Source: Gimesia fumaroli
GTDB lineage: Bacteria > Planctomycetota > Planctomycetia > Planctomycetales > Planctomycetaceae
NCBI RefSeq assembly: GCF_007754425.1
Contig: NZ_CP037452.1
Location: forward strand, 2,951,164-3,015,163
Direction: 5' to 3'
DNA: 64,000 nt
Shown: one piece after another, positions 28,471-38,749 of the stretch
Position numbering within the stretch: position 1 is the first letter of the stretch
How the letters are laid out: every line of letters starts with the position of its first letter
Position numbers and translations under genes: made by a program
The notes under the pieces: model-generated
Seen by the model: only the letters and a program-made list of their open reading frames with translations
Databases searched by the model: none
Told to the model about the DNA's origin: nothing

Positions 28471-29742
28471 ATGAAAGTTTTAGTGATTGGTCAGGGGGGG
28501 CGCGAGCATGCTCTGGTCTGGAAACTGACCCAGTCGGATAGTGTCAGTCAGGTATTTTGTGCACCCGGCAATGCGGGAACGCAGTCAGAAGCGACTAATG
28601 TCGCCATCAGAGTTTCCGATATTCCCAAGATGGTGGCATTTGCGAAAGAAGAATCGATTCGGCTGGCTGTGATCGGTCCCGAAGTTCCTCTCGTCGCTGG
28701 TATGGCTGATGCAATGCGGGAAGCGGGAATTGCCGTATTCGGTCCTTCCAAGGCTGCCGCCGAGTTGGAAGGCAGCAAATCGTTTGCTAAGCAGATGATG
28801 TGGAAAGCCAATGTACCCACCGCCAAGTCAGAAACGTTTTCCAATTTCGAAGCGGCAGAAGCCTATCTGGAAGAGCGTGAAGAACAGCCTCTGGTGATCA
28901 AAGCCGACGGTCTGGCAGCGGGAAAAGGGGTTTTGATCTGTGATACGAAACAGGAAGCCCTTGATGGCATCAAGTCTCTGATGAAAATCAAAGAGTTCGG
29001 TGACGCCGGGAAGACGGTGATTATTGAGGAAAAGCTGATTGGTCAGGAAGTCAGTATTCTGGCAATCGTCAGTGGATCCACGATTATTCCCCTGGAAACA
29101 TCACAGGATCATAAAGCAGCCTATGACGGTGACAAAGGACCGAATACCGGCGGCATGGGCGCTTACAGCCCTGCTCCCCTGGTTACGGATGCTCTGATGG
29201 ATGAGATCATCGAAAAGATTCTGGTTCCAATGGTCAATGTGATGAAAATCGAAGATCGACCGTTCAACGGAGTACTGTATGCCGGCCTGATGATTACCAA
29301 TCAGGGGCCGAAAGTACTGGAATTCAACGTGCGTTTTGGTGATCCGGAAGCGCAGCCCGTGTTGATGCGACTCAAGACCGATCTGGCACAGTTGTTACTG
29401 GCGGCTGCGGAAGAACGCCTGGATGAAATGGAGTCTTTGGAATGGGACGAACGCCCTGCTGTCTGTGTGGTGATGGCATCGGAAGGTTATCCGGGGGACT
29501 ATGAAAAAGGCAGAGTGATTCGTGGTCTGGGTGAAGCTGCTGAATTGGCGGATACCAAAGTCTTTCACGCAGGAACCACGTCCAAGGACGGTGAAGTCGT
29601 CACCGATGGTGGCCGGGTACTGGGAGTGACGGCGATTGGAGATTCCATCAGCGATGCGAAACTCAAAGCCTATCAGGCGGTGAAATGCATTCGCTGGGAT
29701 GGTGCCTGGTGTCGGAAAGATATTTCGGATAAGGCTCGTTGA
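28471..29742 (+). CDS. purD: Phosphoribosylamine--glycine ligase
   Basis: This 423-residue ATP-grasp enzyme joins glycine to phosphoribosylamine in purine synthesis. Motifs are VIGQGGREHALVWKL at the start, PLVIKADGLAAGKGVLIC for ATP binding, GGMGAYSPAPLV, and LEFNVRFGDPEAQPVL with metal ligands. The ATG at 28471 begins exactly at the conserved N-terminus; an in-frame TTG at 28444 would add nine unrelated residues. comB follows after 48 bases. Confidence 0.96.
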   Translation: MKVLVIGQGGREHALVWKLTQSDSVSQVFCAPGNAGTQSEATNVAIRVSDIPKMVAFAKEESIRLAVIGPEVPLVAGMADAMREAGIAVFGPSKAAAELEGSKSFAKQMMWKANVPTAKSETFSNFEAAEAYLEEREEQPLVIKADGLAAGKGVLICDTKQEALDGIKSLMKIKEFGDAGKTVIIEEKLIGQEVSILAIVSGSTIIPLETSQDHKAAYDGDKGPNTGGMGAYSPAPLVTDALMDEIIEKILVPMVNVMKIEDRPFNGVLYAGLMITNQGPKVLEFNVRFGDPEAQPVLMRLKTDLAQLLLAAAEERLDEMESLEWDERPAVCVVMASEGYPGDYEKGRVIRGLGEAAELADTKVFHAGTTSKDGEVVTDGGRVLGVTAIGDSISDAKLKAYQAVKCIRWDGAWCRKDISDKAR

Positions 29743-29790
29743 GCCCTGTTTTCACTTCACATTTGAGTCAACGCCTGCGTAAAGAGAGCC

Positions 29791-30552
29791 ATGCCTACAG
29801 AGATTCGAACCTGCTTACTGCCGCTACTGTCAGAACCTGAAGACTATTCAGGGAGTGTGGCTGTGATTCTGGATATTTTGCGTGCCTCTTCCACAATCAG
29901 CTATGCTTTGAACTCAGGTGCGACAGCTGTGATTCCCTGTGAGGAAATTGAGGAAGCGCAACAGATTGCTGATGAACTCAAACAGGCGAGCGGCGAAGAA
30001 GTACTGCTGGGCGGAGAGCGGATGGGAGTCATGATTGAAGGGTTCGACCTGGATAACTCCCCTGCCCGCTATCCAGCGGAAACGGTAGCGGGAAAGCAGA
30101 TAGTCTTTACGACCAGCAATGGAACACGGGCTCTGAAGCATGCTTTACAGGCGCGGCGGATTTTAATCGGCTCGTTTCTCTGTCTGGATGCGGTGGTAAA
30201 CGAACTGAAAAAATCGGAGGGAGTCGTTTATCTGGTGTGTGCAGGAACAGATGGAAGTGTGACGGGGGAAGATTGTTTATGTGCCGGTGCGATTGCGACC
30301 GAATTGCAGAATCAGACCGATCAGGAACTGGTTCTGGATGATTCGACCCGGATTGTGATCGACCATTATCGATCTCAAATCCAGCACGAAGAGGGTGTGT
30401 TGAAGGGGATCCGTGCCAGTCTGGGCGGTCGGAATCTGATTCGACGTGGCTTTGAAGACGATATTCGATTATGTTCCGAGCGCGGCCTGATTCCCGGGGT
30501 ACCAGAGTATCATCATCAGTCGGGGACGATCACGTTAACGACAGGTGCCTGA
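29791..30552 (+). CDS. comB: 2-phosphosulfolactate phosphatase family protein
   Basis: This 253-residue protein matches the ComB family: VAVILDILRASSTISYALNSGA near the start, LLGGERMGVMIEGFDLDNSP, IVFTTSNGTRAL and VCAGTDGSVTGEDCLCAG. In methanogens ComB releases phosphate from 2-phosphosulfolactate in coenzyme M synthesis. Bacterial members occur without that pathway, so the physiological substrate is open; sulfolactate metabolism is possible. AGAGAG lies just before the ATG. Confidence 0.9.
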   Translation: MPTEIRTCLLPLLSEPEDYSGSVAVILDILRASSTISYALNSGATAVIPCEEIEEAQQIADELKQASGEEVLLGGERMGVMIEGFDLDNSPARYPAETVAGKQIVFTTSNGTRALKHALQARRILIGSFLCLDAVVNELKKSEGVVYLVCAGTDGSVTGEDCLCAGAIATELQNQTDQELVLDDSTRIVIDHYRSQIQHEEGVLKGIRASLGGRNLIRRGFEDDIRLCSERGLIPGVPEYHHQSGTITLTTGA

Positions 30553-30629
30553 AACCAAATTTATTCACCAATTGAAATCAATTCATGTTTTAGAGTGTCT
30601 TTGAAAGACAAGATTGAAAGACCAGTTCA

Positions 30630-32297
30630 ATGAAAAAAGAGATGGAGAAAATCGTTGCGTTGTGTAAACGGCGTGGGTTCATTTTTCAGTCATCCGAAAT
30701 CTATGGCGGACTTCAGGGGTTCTGGGATTATGGTCCTCTTGGAGTCGAACTGAAACGAAACGTCCGGGAAGTCTGGTGGTCTGACATGATTACCACGCAT
30801 AATGAGCTGATCACACCGGAAGGCGCGCCCAAGCCGTTCTCCATGACCGGCGTAGAAACGACAATTATCATGCATCCCAGCGTCTGGAAAAGTTCCGGGC
30901 ATTTTGATCTGTTCCATGATTTTATGGTCGACTCCAAAGAATCGAAGGCCCGTTTTCGCGTGGACCATGTGTCTGTCGCTGTCGCGTATGCTTCGGACAG
31001 CACTCCGGTTGCCTGTGAAACGTACATGGCGGATATCGGAGAAGAAGGTCTTTCCAAAACAAAACGCAAACGTCTGGAAAAGGCACTGGCAGAATATGAG
31101 AAAACGCAAGGCCTCACCCCCAGCGAAACACCGGAGATTCGCGTCTGTAATCTGATGGATTACAGCAAGATGCTGGTTGCTGCTGAGATTCCCGCGACAG
31201 GAAAGCTGGAGCCTCGTTGTCCTGAAACTGGGGGGGAACTGACGGAGCCACGTGAATTCAACCTGATGTTCAAGACAATCATTGGTGCCTTGTCGGGCGA
31301 AGAAGGGACGGCATTTCTGCGTCCGGAAACCGCACAGGGGATGTTTGTGAACTTCAAGAATGTCGTCGACAGCGGACGCGTGAAGTTTCCGTTTGGGATC
31401 GCCCAGATTGGAAAAAGTTTCCGCAATGAAATTACGCCCCGGAATTATATCTTCCGTTCACGTGAATTCGAACAGATGGAGATGGAATTTTTCTGTCATC
31501 CGGATGAATCGTTCGAATGGTACAAGTACTGGCGCGACCGTCGGTATGCCTGGTATATCAAACACGGGATTGACCCAGGCAACCTGATTCTGCGCGACCA
31601 TACACCGGAAGAACTAGCTCACTATTCGGTGGGAACGGCCGATGTGGAGTATGCGTTCCCTTTTATGGAAGAAAATGAGTACGGGGAACTCGAAGGAATT
31701 GCGCATCGTGGCGATTTCGACTTACGGTCACATATGGAAGGAAAACTGATTCGCGAAGGCGATCAGCTCGTGGTCGAAAAGAACGAACACGGGCAGCCTA
31801 AGTACAAAGGGAGCGGAAAAGATCTGACTTACTTTGATGATCAGACGCGCGAACGATTTGTGCCTCACGTCATCGAGCCGGCTGCCGGTGCAGACCGGGC
31901 GACGCTGGCGTTTCTCTGTGAAGCGTATTACGAAGACGAACAGCCTGATGAAAAAGGCAAGATGCAGACACGGACGGTGATGCGGTTCCATCCCAAGCTG
32001 GCGCCTGTGAAAGCCGCCGTCTTCCCCTTGATCAAAAAAGCAGGAATGCCGGAAGTGGCTTCCTCAATTTACGGAAAACTGCGTGCAGCAGGTATTCAGG
32101 CCGTGTATGATCAACAGGGAGCCATCGGTCGCCGTTATCGTCGACAGGACGAGATCGGGACTCCGTTCTGCCTGACTGTAGACGGAGACACCGAACAGGA
32201 TAATTGTGTGACATTGCGTGATCGAGATACACTGGAACAAGTCCGTATCCCTGTCGGCGATGTTGTTGCCGAGATTCAAAAACGGATTCATGGATAA
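30630..32297 (+). CDS. glyQS: Glycine--tRNA ligase (single-chain, GlyQS type)
   Basis: This 555-residue class II synthetase charges tRNA-Gly. It shows the start CKRRGFIFQSSEIYGGLQGFWDYGPLG, the motif 2 region GKSFRNEITPRNYIFRSREFEQMEMEFF, and the anticodon-binding domain ending PFCLTVDGDTEQDNCVTLRDRDT. It is the dimeric type, not the two-subunit bacterial GlyQ/GlyS. A possible second start is at 30642. A tRNA-Gly gene lies 1.6 kb downstream on the other strand. Confidence 0.95.
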   Translation: MKKEMEKIVALCKRRGFIFQSSEIYGGLQGFWDYGPLGVELKRNVREVWWSDMITTHNELITPEGAPKPFSMTGVETTIIMHPSVWKSSGHFDLFHDFMVDSKESKARFRVDHVSVAVAYASDSTPVACETYMADIGEEGLSKTKRKRLEKALAEYEKTQGLTPSETPEIRVCNLMDYSKMLVAAEIPATGKLEPRCPETGGELTEPREFNLMFKTIIGALSGEEGTAFLRPETAQGMFVNFKNVVDSGRVKFPFGIAQIGKSFRNEITPRNYIFRSREFEQMEMEFFCHPDESFEWYKYWRDRRYAWYIKHGIDPGNLILRDHTPEELAHYSVGTADVEYAFPFMEENEYGELEGIAHRGDFDLRSHMEGKLIREGDQLVVEKNEHGQPKYKGSGKDLTYFDDQTRERFVPHVIEPAAGADRATLAFLCEAYYEDEQPDEKGKMQTRTVMRFHPKLAPVKAAVFPLIKKAGMPEVASSIYGKLRAAGIQAVYDQQGAIGRRYRRQDEIGTPFCLTVDGDTEQDNCVTLRDRDTLEQVRIPVGDVVAEIQKRIHG

Positions 32298-32352
32298 GTA
32301 AATTGATTCGCCCTCTAATCTGAGGTATCAGCTGAAATAAAGGGAGCCGCTC

Positions 32353-33891
32353 ATGGCCAACGATAAAATGGACCGTCGCGTTTTCGGAAAATATCTGGCA
32401 GGCAGTACGGCTGCATTTGTAGCTGGTGCGAATACGGCGTCTGCAAAAGAACCCGTCGTCGATGGTATCACGCGGCCTTCCAATACCCTGATTCTAGATG
32501 GGGGCGGTCAATCGGTCTGGAATTCAACCGCGCAGCATACGCGAACCAGTGGCTGGGTTTCGCCGGACGGCAAAGTCTTCCATGAAGCAGCCCGAAATAT
32601 TCCGATTGTCGAAGAAGATGAAGTCATTGTCTGTGGCGGCGGCCCAGCGGGTTTCGCGGCGGCACTGGCTTCCGCCCGGAGTGGTGCCAAGACTAGATTG
32701 CTTGAAGTCAATGGCTGTGTGGGCGGCGTCTGGACGGCTGGTGCGTTGACTCTGATTATCGATGCACAGAATAAGCCGGGCATTATGCGTGAGATTCTGC
32801 GAAAGCTTGATGAACGCGGTGCCAGCAATACACTGTCGAATGGCTCTGTCGCGTATGATACCGAAAAAACCAAACTGCTTTTGGAAGATATGCTGCTGGA
32901 AGCGGGAGTCAAAATTCAACTGCATACACGTGTGGTTGGAGCGGTGACGGATATCAATAACCGTTTGTCTGTGATCGTGACCGAATCGAAGTCAGGACGT
33001 CAGGCTTGGCGGGCCAAGTCGTTTATTGACTGTTCCGGCGATGGCGATCTGGCGGCGCAGGCTGGTTGCGGCTATGAATTTGGTCAGCCGGGAACCGGTT
33101 TGACGCAGCCGATGAGTCTGATGGTTTTACTCACAGGAGTGACAACGGACGGCATTGCCCCATTCGTTCGCGGCGATGCTGAGCCTCGCAAACTGGGGAA
33201 TCCGAAAAAGAATCTGCTAGCCGAATTTCAACGTGCGGGCGTCGATCCTTCTTATGGTGGCCCTACAATCTTTCGTGTTCGAGATGGGCTGTTTGCCATG
33301 ATGGCCAATCATGAGTATGGGACTCTCTCTATTGATGCAGCGCATGTAACAGATGCGACGCTGCAGGCAAGGCGTGAAGTTCACAAGCTGGTTAACAGCC
33401 TGAAAACATTAGGTGATCCCTGGACGAATCTGGAGATTATCGCGACTGCCGAACAGATCGGGACGCGGGAAGGCCGACGGATTTTGGGGCGCTATCATGT
33501 GACGGCCGAGGATTTAAAGAAGGGGGCTCGTTTTGATGATGCGATTTGCCATGTCCGATTTGGAATCGACGTGCATTCAACGAATCCTGGCAAGACGAAG
33601 GCGATTGAGAAGAAACCGTTCAAATCGAAGCCTTACGATATTCCTCTGCGGGCCTTGATTGCCCGGGATGTGACGGGGCTGATGATGGCCGGGCGTTGTA
33701 TCAGTGGTGATTTCATTGCACATAGCAGTTACCGGGTCACCGGAAATGCAGTGGCGATGGGAGAAGCCGCCGGCGTGGCATCTGCGGTTGCTGCATCTAC
33801 CGGAAAACTGCCGCACGAAGTCCCCTTCTCTGAAGTCTCGAAGCAGCTGGATCAGATTCGGGCTGAGAAAACACAGCAGGTAAAGAGCTAA
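32353..33891 (+). CDS. FAD-dependent oxidoreductase, exported (Tat-like signal)
   Basis: This 512-residue protein begins with a twin-arginine-like signal (MDRRVFGKYLAGSTAAFVAGANTA). Residues about 85-125 hold the FAD Rossmann motif (EVIVCGGGPAGFAAALASARSGA), followed by GGVWTAGALTLIID. Near the end are AGRCISGDFIAHSSYRVTGNAVAMGEAAG, typical of the FAD-dependent oxidoreductase group (PF12831 type) common in planctomycetes. The substrate is unknown; many relatives sit with carbohydrate genes. GGGAG precedes the ATG. Confidence 0.88.
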   Translation: MANDKMDRRVFGKYLAGSTAAFVAGANTASAKEPVVDGITRPSNTLILDGGGQSVWNSTAQHTRTSGWVSPDGKVFHEAARNIPIVEEDEVIVCGGGPAGFAAALASARSGAKTRLLEVNGCVGGVWTAGALTLIIDAQNKPGIMREILRKLDERGASNTLSNGSVAYDTEKTKLLLEDMLLEAGVKIQLHTRVVGAVTDINNRLSVIVTESKSGRQAWRAKSFIDCSGDGDLAAQAGCGYEFGQPGTGLTQPMSLMVLLTGVTTDGIAPFVRGDAEPRKLGNPKKNLLAEFQRAGVDPSYGGPTIFRVRDGLFAMMANHEYGTLSIDAAHVTDATLQARREVHKLVNSLKTLGDPWTNLEIIATAEQIGTREGRRILGRYHVTAEDLKKGARFDDAICHVRFGIDVHSTNPGKTKAIEKKPFKSKPYDIPLRALIARDVTGLMMAGRCISGDFIAHSSYRVTGNAVAMGEAAGVASAVAASTGKLPHEVPFSEVSKQLDQIRAEKTQQVKS

Positions 33892-33932
33892 AGAGAAGCA
33901 GAGTCGTGTATTTAACACAACCATTCTCAAAG

Positions 33933-34003
33933 AGCGGCTGAAGGGAATCGAACCCTCGTCACCAGCTTGGGAAGCTGGGGTAATACCATTATACGACAGC
34001 CGC
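33933..34003 (-). tRNA. tRNA-Gly (anticodon TCC)
   Basis: On the minus strand the acceptor arms GCGGCTG (33997-34003) and CAGCCGC (33934-33940) pair fully. The anticodon stem CAGCT/AGCTG holds loop TTCCCA with TCC. The T-arm GGGTTCGATTCCC is standard. The discriminator is U, as in bacterial tRNA-Gly. No CCA is encoded. Confidence 0.96.
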
Positions 34004-34066
34004 TGAATGCTGTTATAGACAGGCTAAACCTCTGACAGGTTCAGGTCAAGTAATTTGACCGCCGAC

Positions 34067-37000
34067 TTAGAGTGGTGCATCCAGGATTTTTTCCAGCGAT
34101 TTCGCACGATCGGTAAAATCGATTTCGACGGCACTATTCATTCCCTGGAACAGGATCTTATTGAACCGAGGGTCGATCTGCATTTGCAGAATGGTGTCTT
34201 TCATGACGTTGTCTTTGAAGCCAATGGTATTTCCTGTTTTTGCATCAAGAACTTCAAACAGGAATGAGTAACTTCTGACTTTGGATTCGGTACGGATTTT
34301 ACTCATGAAAATCAGGAAGGGAAGTTGATATTCTGATGTATTGACCCAGGATCGTTTTGGCAGGTTGCGATTCCAGAGTATATTTCCCGACTGCTTTTCA
34401 ATGGCGATTAAATTATTGTCGACATGCACCACGTTCAGGAAGGAGTCGCTGACGTAAAAGTCATTGTGTGGTGAGCGTCGACGAGGCGATGTATAAGAAA
34501 AGTTAAAGTAGTATCGATTCTGATCCGAAAAGCCGATGAACTTACTCAGGTTTTTGAGCAAATGGTCAGGGACCGTGGATTCGACAAGCGTTTCTCCTGT
34601 TTCCACATTCAGGACGCGCAGTCTGTTGGGAGGCAGCAGGATTGCAAGTTCTGTCGGAGAAATCTGGGTTGACAAGCCCGAGTTTGAGATGGGTTCATCC
34701 AGCAGGAACCGGTCCGATAGCGGATCCCACAAGCGGACGCGTTTCTCGGTGGTGGATGTTGTCTGGTAGAACAATTTTCGCCCGAACGCATGCCGGGCGC
34801 GACTGTTTAAATCCAGTTCGCCTTTGCGAATCAATTCACCGGTGATGGAGCTGTAGACCTCATAGTCGGTACGATTGATGTTGAATGCGACAACCGCTTT
34901 TTGATCGCCGATGAGTCCTTTGCTTGAATCACTGAGGTACCCGGATTTGGATGGGATATTTTTGCGCTCCCATAACACTTTTCCGGTTGCCGGATTTAAG
35001 CCGAACAATCGATTGTCCCACTGAAAAATACAGACTCGGGGGCCTGAGGGGCCGACATAAAACAGAGACTGGGAATTGTTCAAATCACTAAATTCTGCAT
35101 TCCAGAGTGGGTCTGAAATTTCATCTTGCAATTCCAGGAGTGAAATGCCATGAATTTTGCGTTTGCTGCCGAGCGGTATGAAATGACCGACGCGTGAAGT
35201 CTGTGAATGGTAGGGATAGGAAATGCTGTCGGAGACGTTAATCTTCCCAATGTTTTGTCCTGCGTGTTTGTTGACCACAGTGAGGATCGGTCCTTTTTTC
35301 AGCAGGAGTTGAGAAACCTCGAGTGGTGGCAGAAACTTGCGTTCATAGCTTCTGTAAGGTTTTCTGGTTTCAGGAGCAGGCATTCCCGAATATTTCTGTT
35401 TGATCGAGATGTGAGAAATTTCGCGGTCGATGGGTTGCATCGTTTGAAAGATGGACCAGACTTCTGAACCTCGATTGAATTGTTTGACATAGTCAGCGCC
35501 TGTCATGCCCGAAGCGAGCGCAGCATCTGCGAACTTTTCGTCGAGTTCTCTGAGTAAAGTTGCTGCCTCGTGCGGCAGGCCAGCAGACTCCCATAATTCC
35601 AGTAGCTGACATGTTGCCGTTGCTGCGATTTCAGGATCTGGATTTGCGCGGTTTTCCAGTAGCAGGAATTCGGCCTTTTGATTTTGCCCGCGTTGAATCA
35701 GTTTTTCTGCCAGAACACTGCGAACGGGAATTGCCTGGGCCCAACTGCCATATGTATCCAGGAAGGATTCGAGAGCTGTAATCGACCCCTCTTTCAGTGC
35801 CGCCTGCTGATCGAGTGAAATCATCGCATCGACGGTTTCTCGTTCCTCTCTGTTCGCTTTCGTGGTGACTTTTTCCATCAAGCCGGAGATGAGGCTTTTG
35901 ACCGTCACCAGATGATTGGTATCACCGGCCATTGCCAGAGGTTGATTGACTTCGATCTTCTGGAATTCTTCTGCCACTTCCATCAACGCCTGATAGTCTT
36001 CCTGTTGCAGCAGGTATTTTGACTTGCGGGACAGAAATCGACCGCGTTCCAGAGGCGTAGTCGCGAGGGCTTCCAGTTTCGCCAGCAAGTCGTATTCATT
36101 CTGGTCGGTATGATTCAGTTCTGCATAAAGCAGTTCCCGCAGCAGGGATTCGGAACGTTTTTGAATTGACTCCGTTGATTTGACTGCGAGCAGTGCTTCG
36201 AGTTTTAGCTGGGCACTGGTTAAGTTCCCGAGTGCCAGATCCAACTCCGCTTTCAAGAGTTGATCGCTCTGGGCCTGTGCAGAATTGAGGGGTTGATTTC
36301 TGGTTGTGGCGAGGCTGGAACGCATCGCTTCTGCCTGAGAGAACGAATCGATCTGCCAGAGACCCAGTGAGATGATTTGTCCCTGATGTGCGATCAGATT
36401 TCCGGGATACCAGTCGCGTTGTGGGAATCGTTCCGTCAGTTTGGGGTCGACAGCCGCGGCAGTCTGGAATGCATAGCTGGCTCCCTTTCGCAGTTTATGT
36501 TTGAATTCCCGATTCAGGATCTCCGAGATCTGAGTCGTTTTATTGAGTGTGAAGCCGGCTTCTTTTCCTGTTGGAATATGAATGCTGAGCACGCTGCCCG
36601 ATTTGATTGGCAGCAGATAATTTTCTTCAGCTAAGAATCCTTTTCCTGAAATCGTTCCCGATTGCAGATGCCAGAGTTCTCGACCGTCTTTAATATGGCG
36701 GCCGCGACAATAGTCAGAGCCAACCACCAGTACAGTCTCGTCAACCACAGCCGCGATGTACTCTCCATCTTCCCGGTTGACTTCATTCCAAAGCGCTGCG
36801 CCGGTCTTCAAGTCAATACAATGAATATAAGGCGAACCATTGGGGAGATAGAAGATGCGATTCTGATCGATCACAGGCGCGCTGGTCAGGCCGGGGTGGC
36901 CGAATGAAACAGGTCTGATATAGCGCTTTTGTGAAATCCTGCGGTATTGGTCTCCTTCGCCGTAATAATAGTTCCAGAGTAAGTCTCCATTTGTTGCATC

Positions 37001-38749
37001 AACGGCGACCAGTGTATCGATCTGAGTCGGACAGACAATGATTCCCTGGCTGCTGGCAAGAGGGCATTGCTGATAGGAACGGGTTCGATCCGATTGAATT
37101 GGCTGATTGACATATACGATGCCTTGTTTCCAGTGGATGGTTCCATCATGCGAATTGAGACACAGCAGAGAAATCTGACTGTTATGCTCGGCGATGGCAT
37201 AAAGAAATCCGCCCACAGGTAGTGGCGCTCCCAGAAAATAGTAGCCCTCCAGGCTCCAGGCGGGCTGTGCTCTAAGTGAGGTTCCTGGGGGGAAAGTAGA
37301 TGGTGCTGTCGTGGAATTCTGATTTGAAGAAGCGCTGTTCTGTTTCAGCGGCAGTGCGACCAGACGGTTTCCTTTTTGGGAAACCAGTGGAAAATAGGAA
37401 CGGGTACGACGCAGTCCCAGGTTTAATTGGGTGGGTGGTACGGGATTTGGTAGATAGTCAATGGCAAAGACGAACTGCCCGTTACTGGAAAGTGAGCCAT
37501 AGATCGAGCTGTAATTGTAGAATTTCTCCAGCGGCAAGTTTTGTGAGTACGCGGAATGGGAGGGAGTGCGTTTTTCCAGCTGATTGATTAAATTGCTCAG
37601 GCTCCCTTCACTTTGGAAGATCCAGGATGTCTCGCCTGATTCCAATTCAACGGCGCGGACCCCTTCAAAGTCACGATAGATGACGAGGTCTCCGACAGCG
37701 ATGGGCATATTGGCAACTGCCGTGGAGAGGTTTTCAAGGTTACGCTTGCTTTCCCAGTGAATCAGTGACGTGAGTGGACGCGCCTGTTGAGTGCGACCGA
37801 TGGGATGGCTCCAGCGGGGATTGAGATAGGGTAAGCTGGCATGAGTGGACTGGTTTCGTTGTGCATTTCCCTGCGAGACAGGCCATTCCAATTTCTGCTG
37901 AATGGTGGCGTTTTTCAAAGGGGCATCCAAAGCCTGCATGGCGAGCTCCAGACTGCTTTGATTGCCGCGCCAGGTGACGATGGTTTCTCCCCGGACTTCC
38001 AGAATTTGCGCTAGTTTTTCATGCTGACCGGATTGCTGATAGGCGACAGCTGCCTTGAGAAAATGAACGGGTTGCATCCGTGCCTGATGGATGCGACTGT
38101 TGATCAGCAGATCCCAATAACGAGCGGCAAATTCGAAATTACCCTGCTCCATGTAATGGGCGGCCAGATAATTCAATGCTTCAAAGCCAGCCTGCAGAGG
38201 AAAAAACTGCAGTGCCAGCAGCTCATACATGCGGAGATCATTTTTTTCTCGGGCTTGTTCCAGAAGCCAATTGGCCTGCGGACCGGATATGCGCTCGTAG
38301 TCGGCTAGCGTGCGTGGTGTCGCCGTCGAAAACAGTTTGCGTGTTTCTTGTCTGAAATTCAAGGGGCGTTTCAGGTCATCAGGCCAGAAGAAATAATCTT
38401 CCTGATGGTCCAGCAGTTTTTCTAACTGCAAGGCACCTTCCGTGAATTCGCGATTGTGGAACCTTGCCTGCGCCCGTTCAAACTGGGTTCTCAGGCTTCG
38501 ATTTCGATAGATGCGATGAATTAGTGCATCACGGTCTTCTGAAACTTCTTCGGCAGGTTCACTCTGGTCAGGAACATCTTTCTCGGCTGGCGGATCCAGG
38601 AACGCGATCAGTTGATTCGGCGCGGGTTCATTTTCAGACAGCAGGAGGGCACACGGGTAAATAAATAGAATACCAGCGAAAAAGAGAATTCTGGCATAAA
38701 CATTACTCAGAAAATATCGTACTGAGAATGGAGGAAACAATCGATTCAT
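34067..38749 (-). CDS. Very large exported TPR / PQQ-like beta-propeller protein
   Basis: This 1560-residue protein has an N-terminal hydrophobic signal or anchor (ILFFAGILFIYPCALLL). Residues about 80-300 are TPR-like helices. Two propeller blocks follow, about 320-770 and 1190-1540, with PQQ/BamB-like repeats (LESGETSWIFQSEG, NSHDGTIHWKQGIVYV, DATNGDLLWNYYYGEG, NPATGKVLWERKN, EKQSGNILWNRNL). A helical TPR region of about 400 residues lies between them. No catalytic residues were recognised. Such proteins are frequent in planctomycetes and are probably structural or binding proteins of the periplasm. GAGGAG lies ten bases before the ATG. Confidence 0.82.
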   Translation of the reverse strand: MNRLFPPFSVRYFLSNVYARILFFAGILFIYPCALLLSENEPAPNQLIAFLDPPAEKDVPDQSEPAEEVSEDRDALIHRIYRNRSLRTQFERAQARFHNREFTEGALQLEKLLDHQEDYFFWPDDLKRPLNFRQETRKLFSTATPRTLADYERISGPQANWLLEQAREKNDLRMYELLALQFFPLQAGFEALNYLAAHYMEQGNFEFAARYWDLLINSRIHQARMQPVHFLKAAVAYQQSGQHEKLAQILEVRGETIVTWRGNQSSLELAMQALDAPLKNATIQQKLEWPVSQGNAQRNQSTHASLPYLNPRWSHPIGRTQQARPLTSLIHWESKRNLENLSTAVANMPIAVGDLVIYRDFEGVRAVELESGETSWIFQSEGSLSNLINQLEKRTPSHSAYSQNLPLEKFYNYSSIYGSLSSNGQFVFAIDYLPNPVPPTQLNLGLRRTRSYFPLVSQKGNRLVALPLKQNSASSNQNSTTAPSTFPPGTSLRAQPAWSLEGYYFLGAPLPVGGFLYAIAEHNSQISLLCLNSHDGTIHWKQGIVYVNQPIQSDRTRSYQQCPLASSQGIIVCPTQIDTLVAVDATNGDLLWNYYYGEGDQYRRISQKRYIRPVSFGHPGLTSAPVIDQNRIFYLPNGSPYIHCIDLKTGAALWNEVNREDGEYIAAVVDETVLVVGSDYCRGRHIKDGRELWHLQSGTISGKGFLAEENYLLPIKSGSVLSIHIPTGKEAGFTLNKTTQISEILNREFKHKLRKGASYAFQTAAAVDPKLTERFPQRDWYPGNLIAHQGQIISLGLWQIDSFSQAEAMRSSLATTRNQPLNSAQAQSDQLLKAELDLALGNLTSAQLKLEALLAVKSTESIQKRSESLLRELLYAELNHTDQNEYDLLAKLEALATTPLERGRFLSRKSKYLLQQEDYQALMEVAEEFQKIEVNQPLAMAGDTNHLVTVKSLISGLMEKVTTKANREERETVDAMISLDQQAALKEGSITALESFLDTYGSWAQAIPVRSVLAEKLIQRGQNQKAEFLLLENRANPDPEIAATATCQLLELWESAGLPHEAATLLRELDEKFADAALASGMTGADYVKQFNRGSEVWSIFQTMQPIDREISHISIKQKYSGMPAPETRKPYRSYERKFLPPLEVSQLLLKKGPILTVVNKHAGQNIGKINVSDSISYPYHSQTSRVGHFIPLGSKRKIHGISLLELQDEISDPLWNAEFSDLNNSQSLFYVGPSGPRVCIFQWDNRLFGLNPATGKVLWERKNIPSKSGYLSDSSKGLIGDQKAVVAFNINRTDYEVYSSITGELIRKGELDLNSRARHAFGRKLFYQTTSTTEKRVRLWDPLSDRFLLDEPISNSGLSTQISPTELAILLPPNRLRVLNVETGETLVESTVPDHLLKNLSKFIGFSDQNRYYFNFSYTSPRRRSPHNDFYVSDSFLNVVHVDNNLIAIEKQSGNILWNRNLPKRSWVNTSEYQLPFLIFMSKIRTESKVRSYSFLFEVLDAKTGNTIGFKDNVMKDTILQMQIDPRFNKILFQGMNSAVEIDFTDRAKSLEKILDAPL

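Noticed and set aside
30630-34003. Functional link of glyQS with the nearby tRNA-Gly
   Set aside because: The tRNA is on the other strand with an unrelated gene between, so the proximity is probably accidental.
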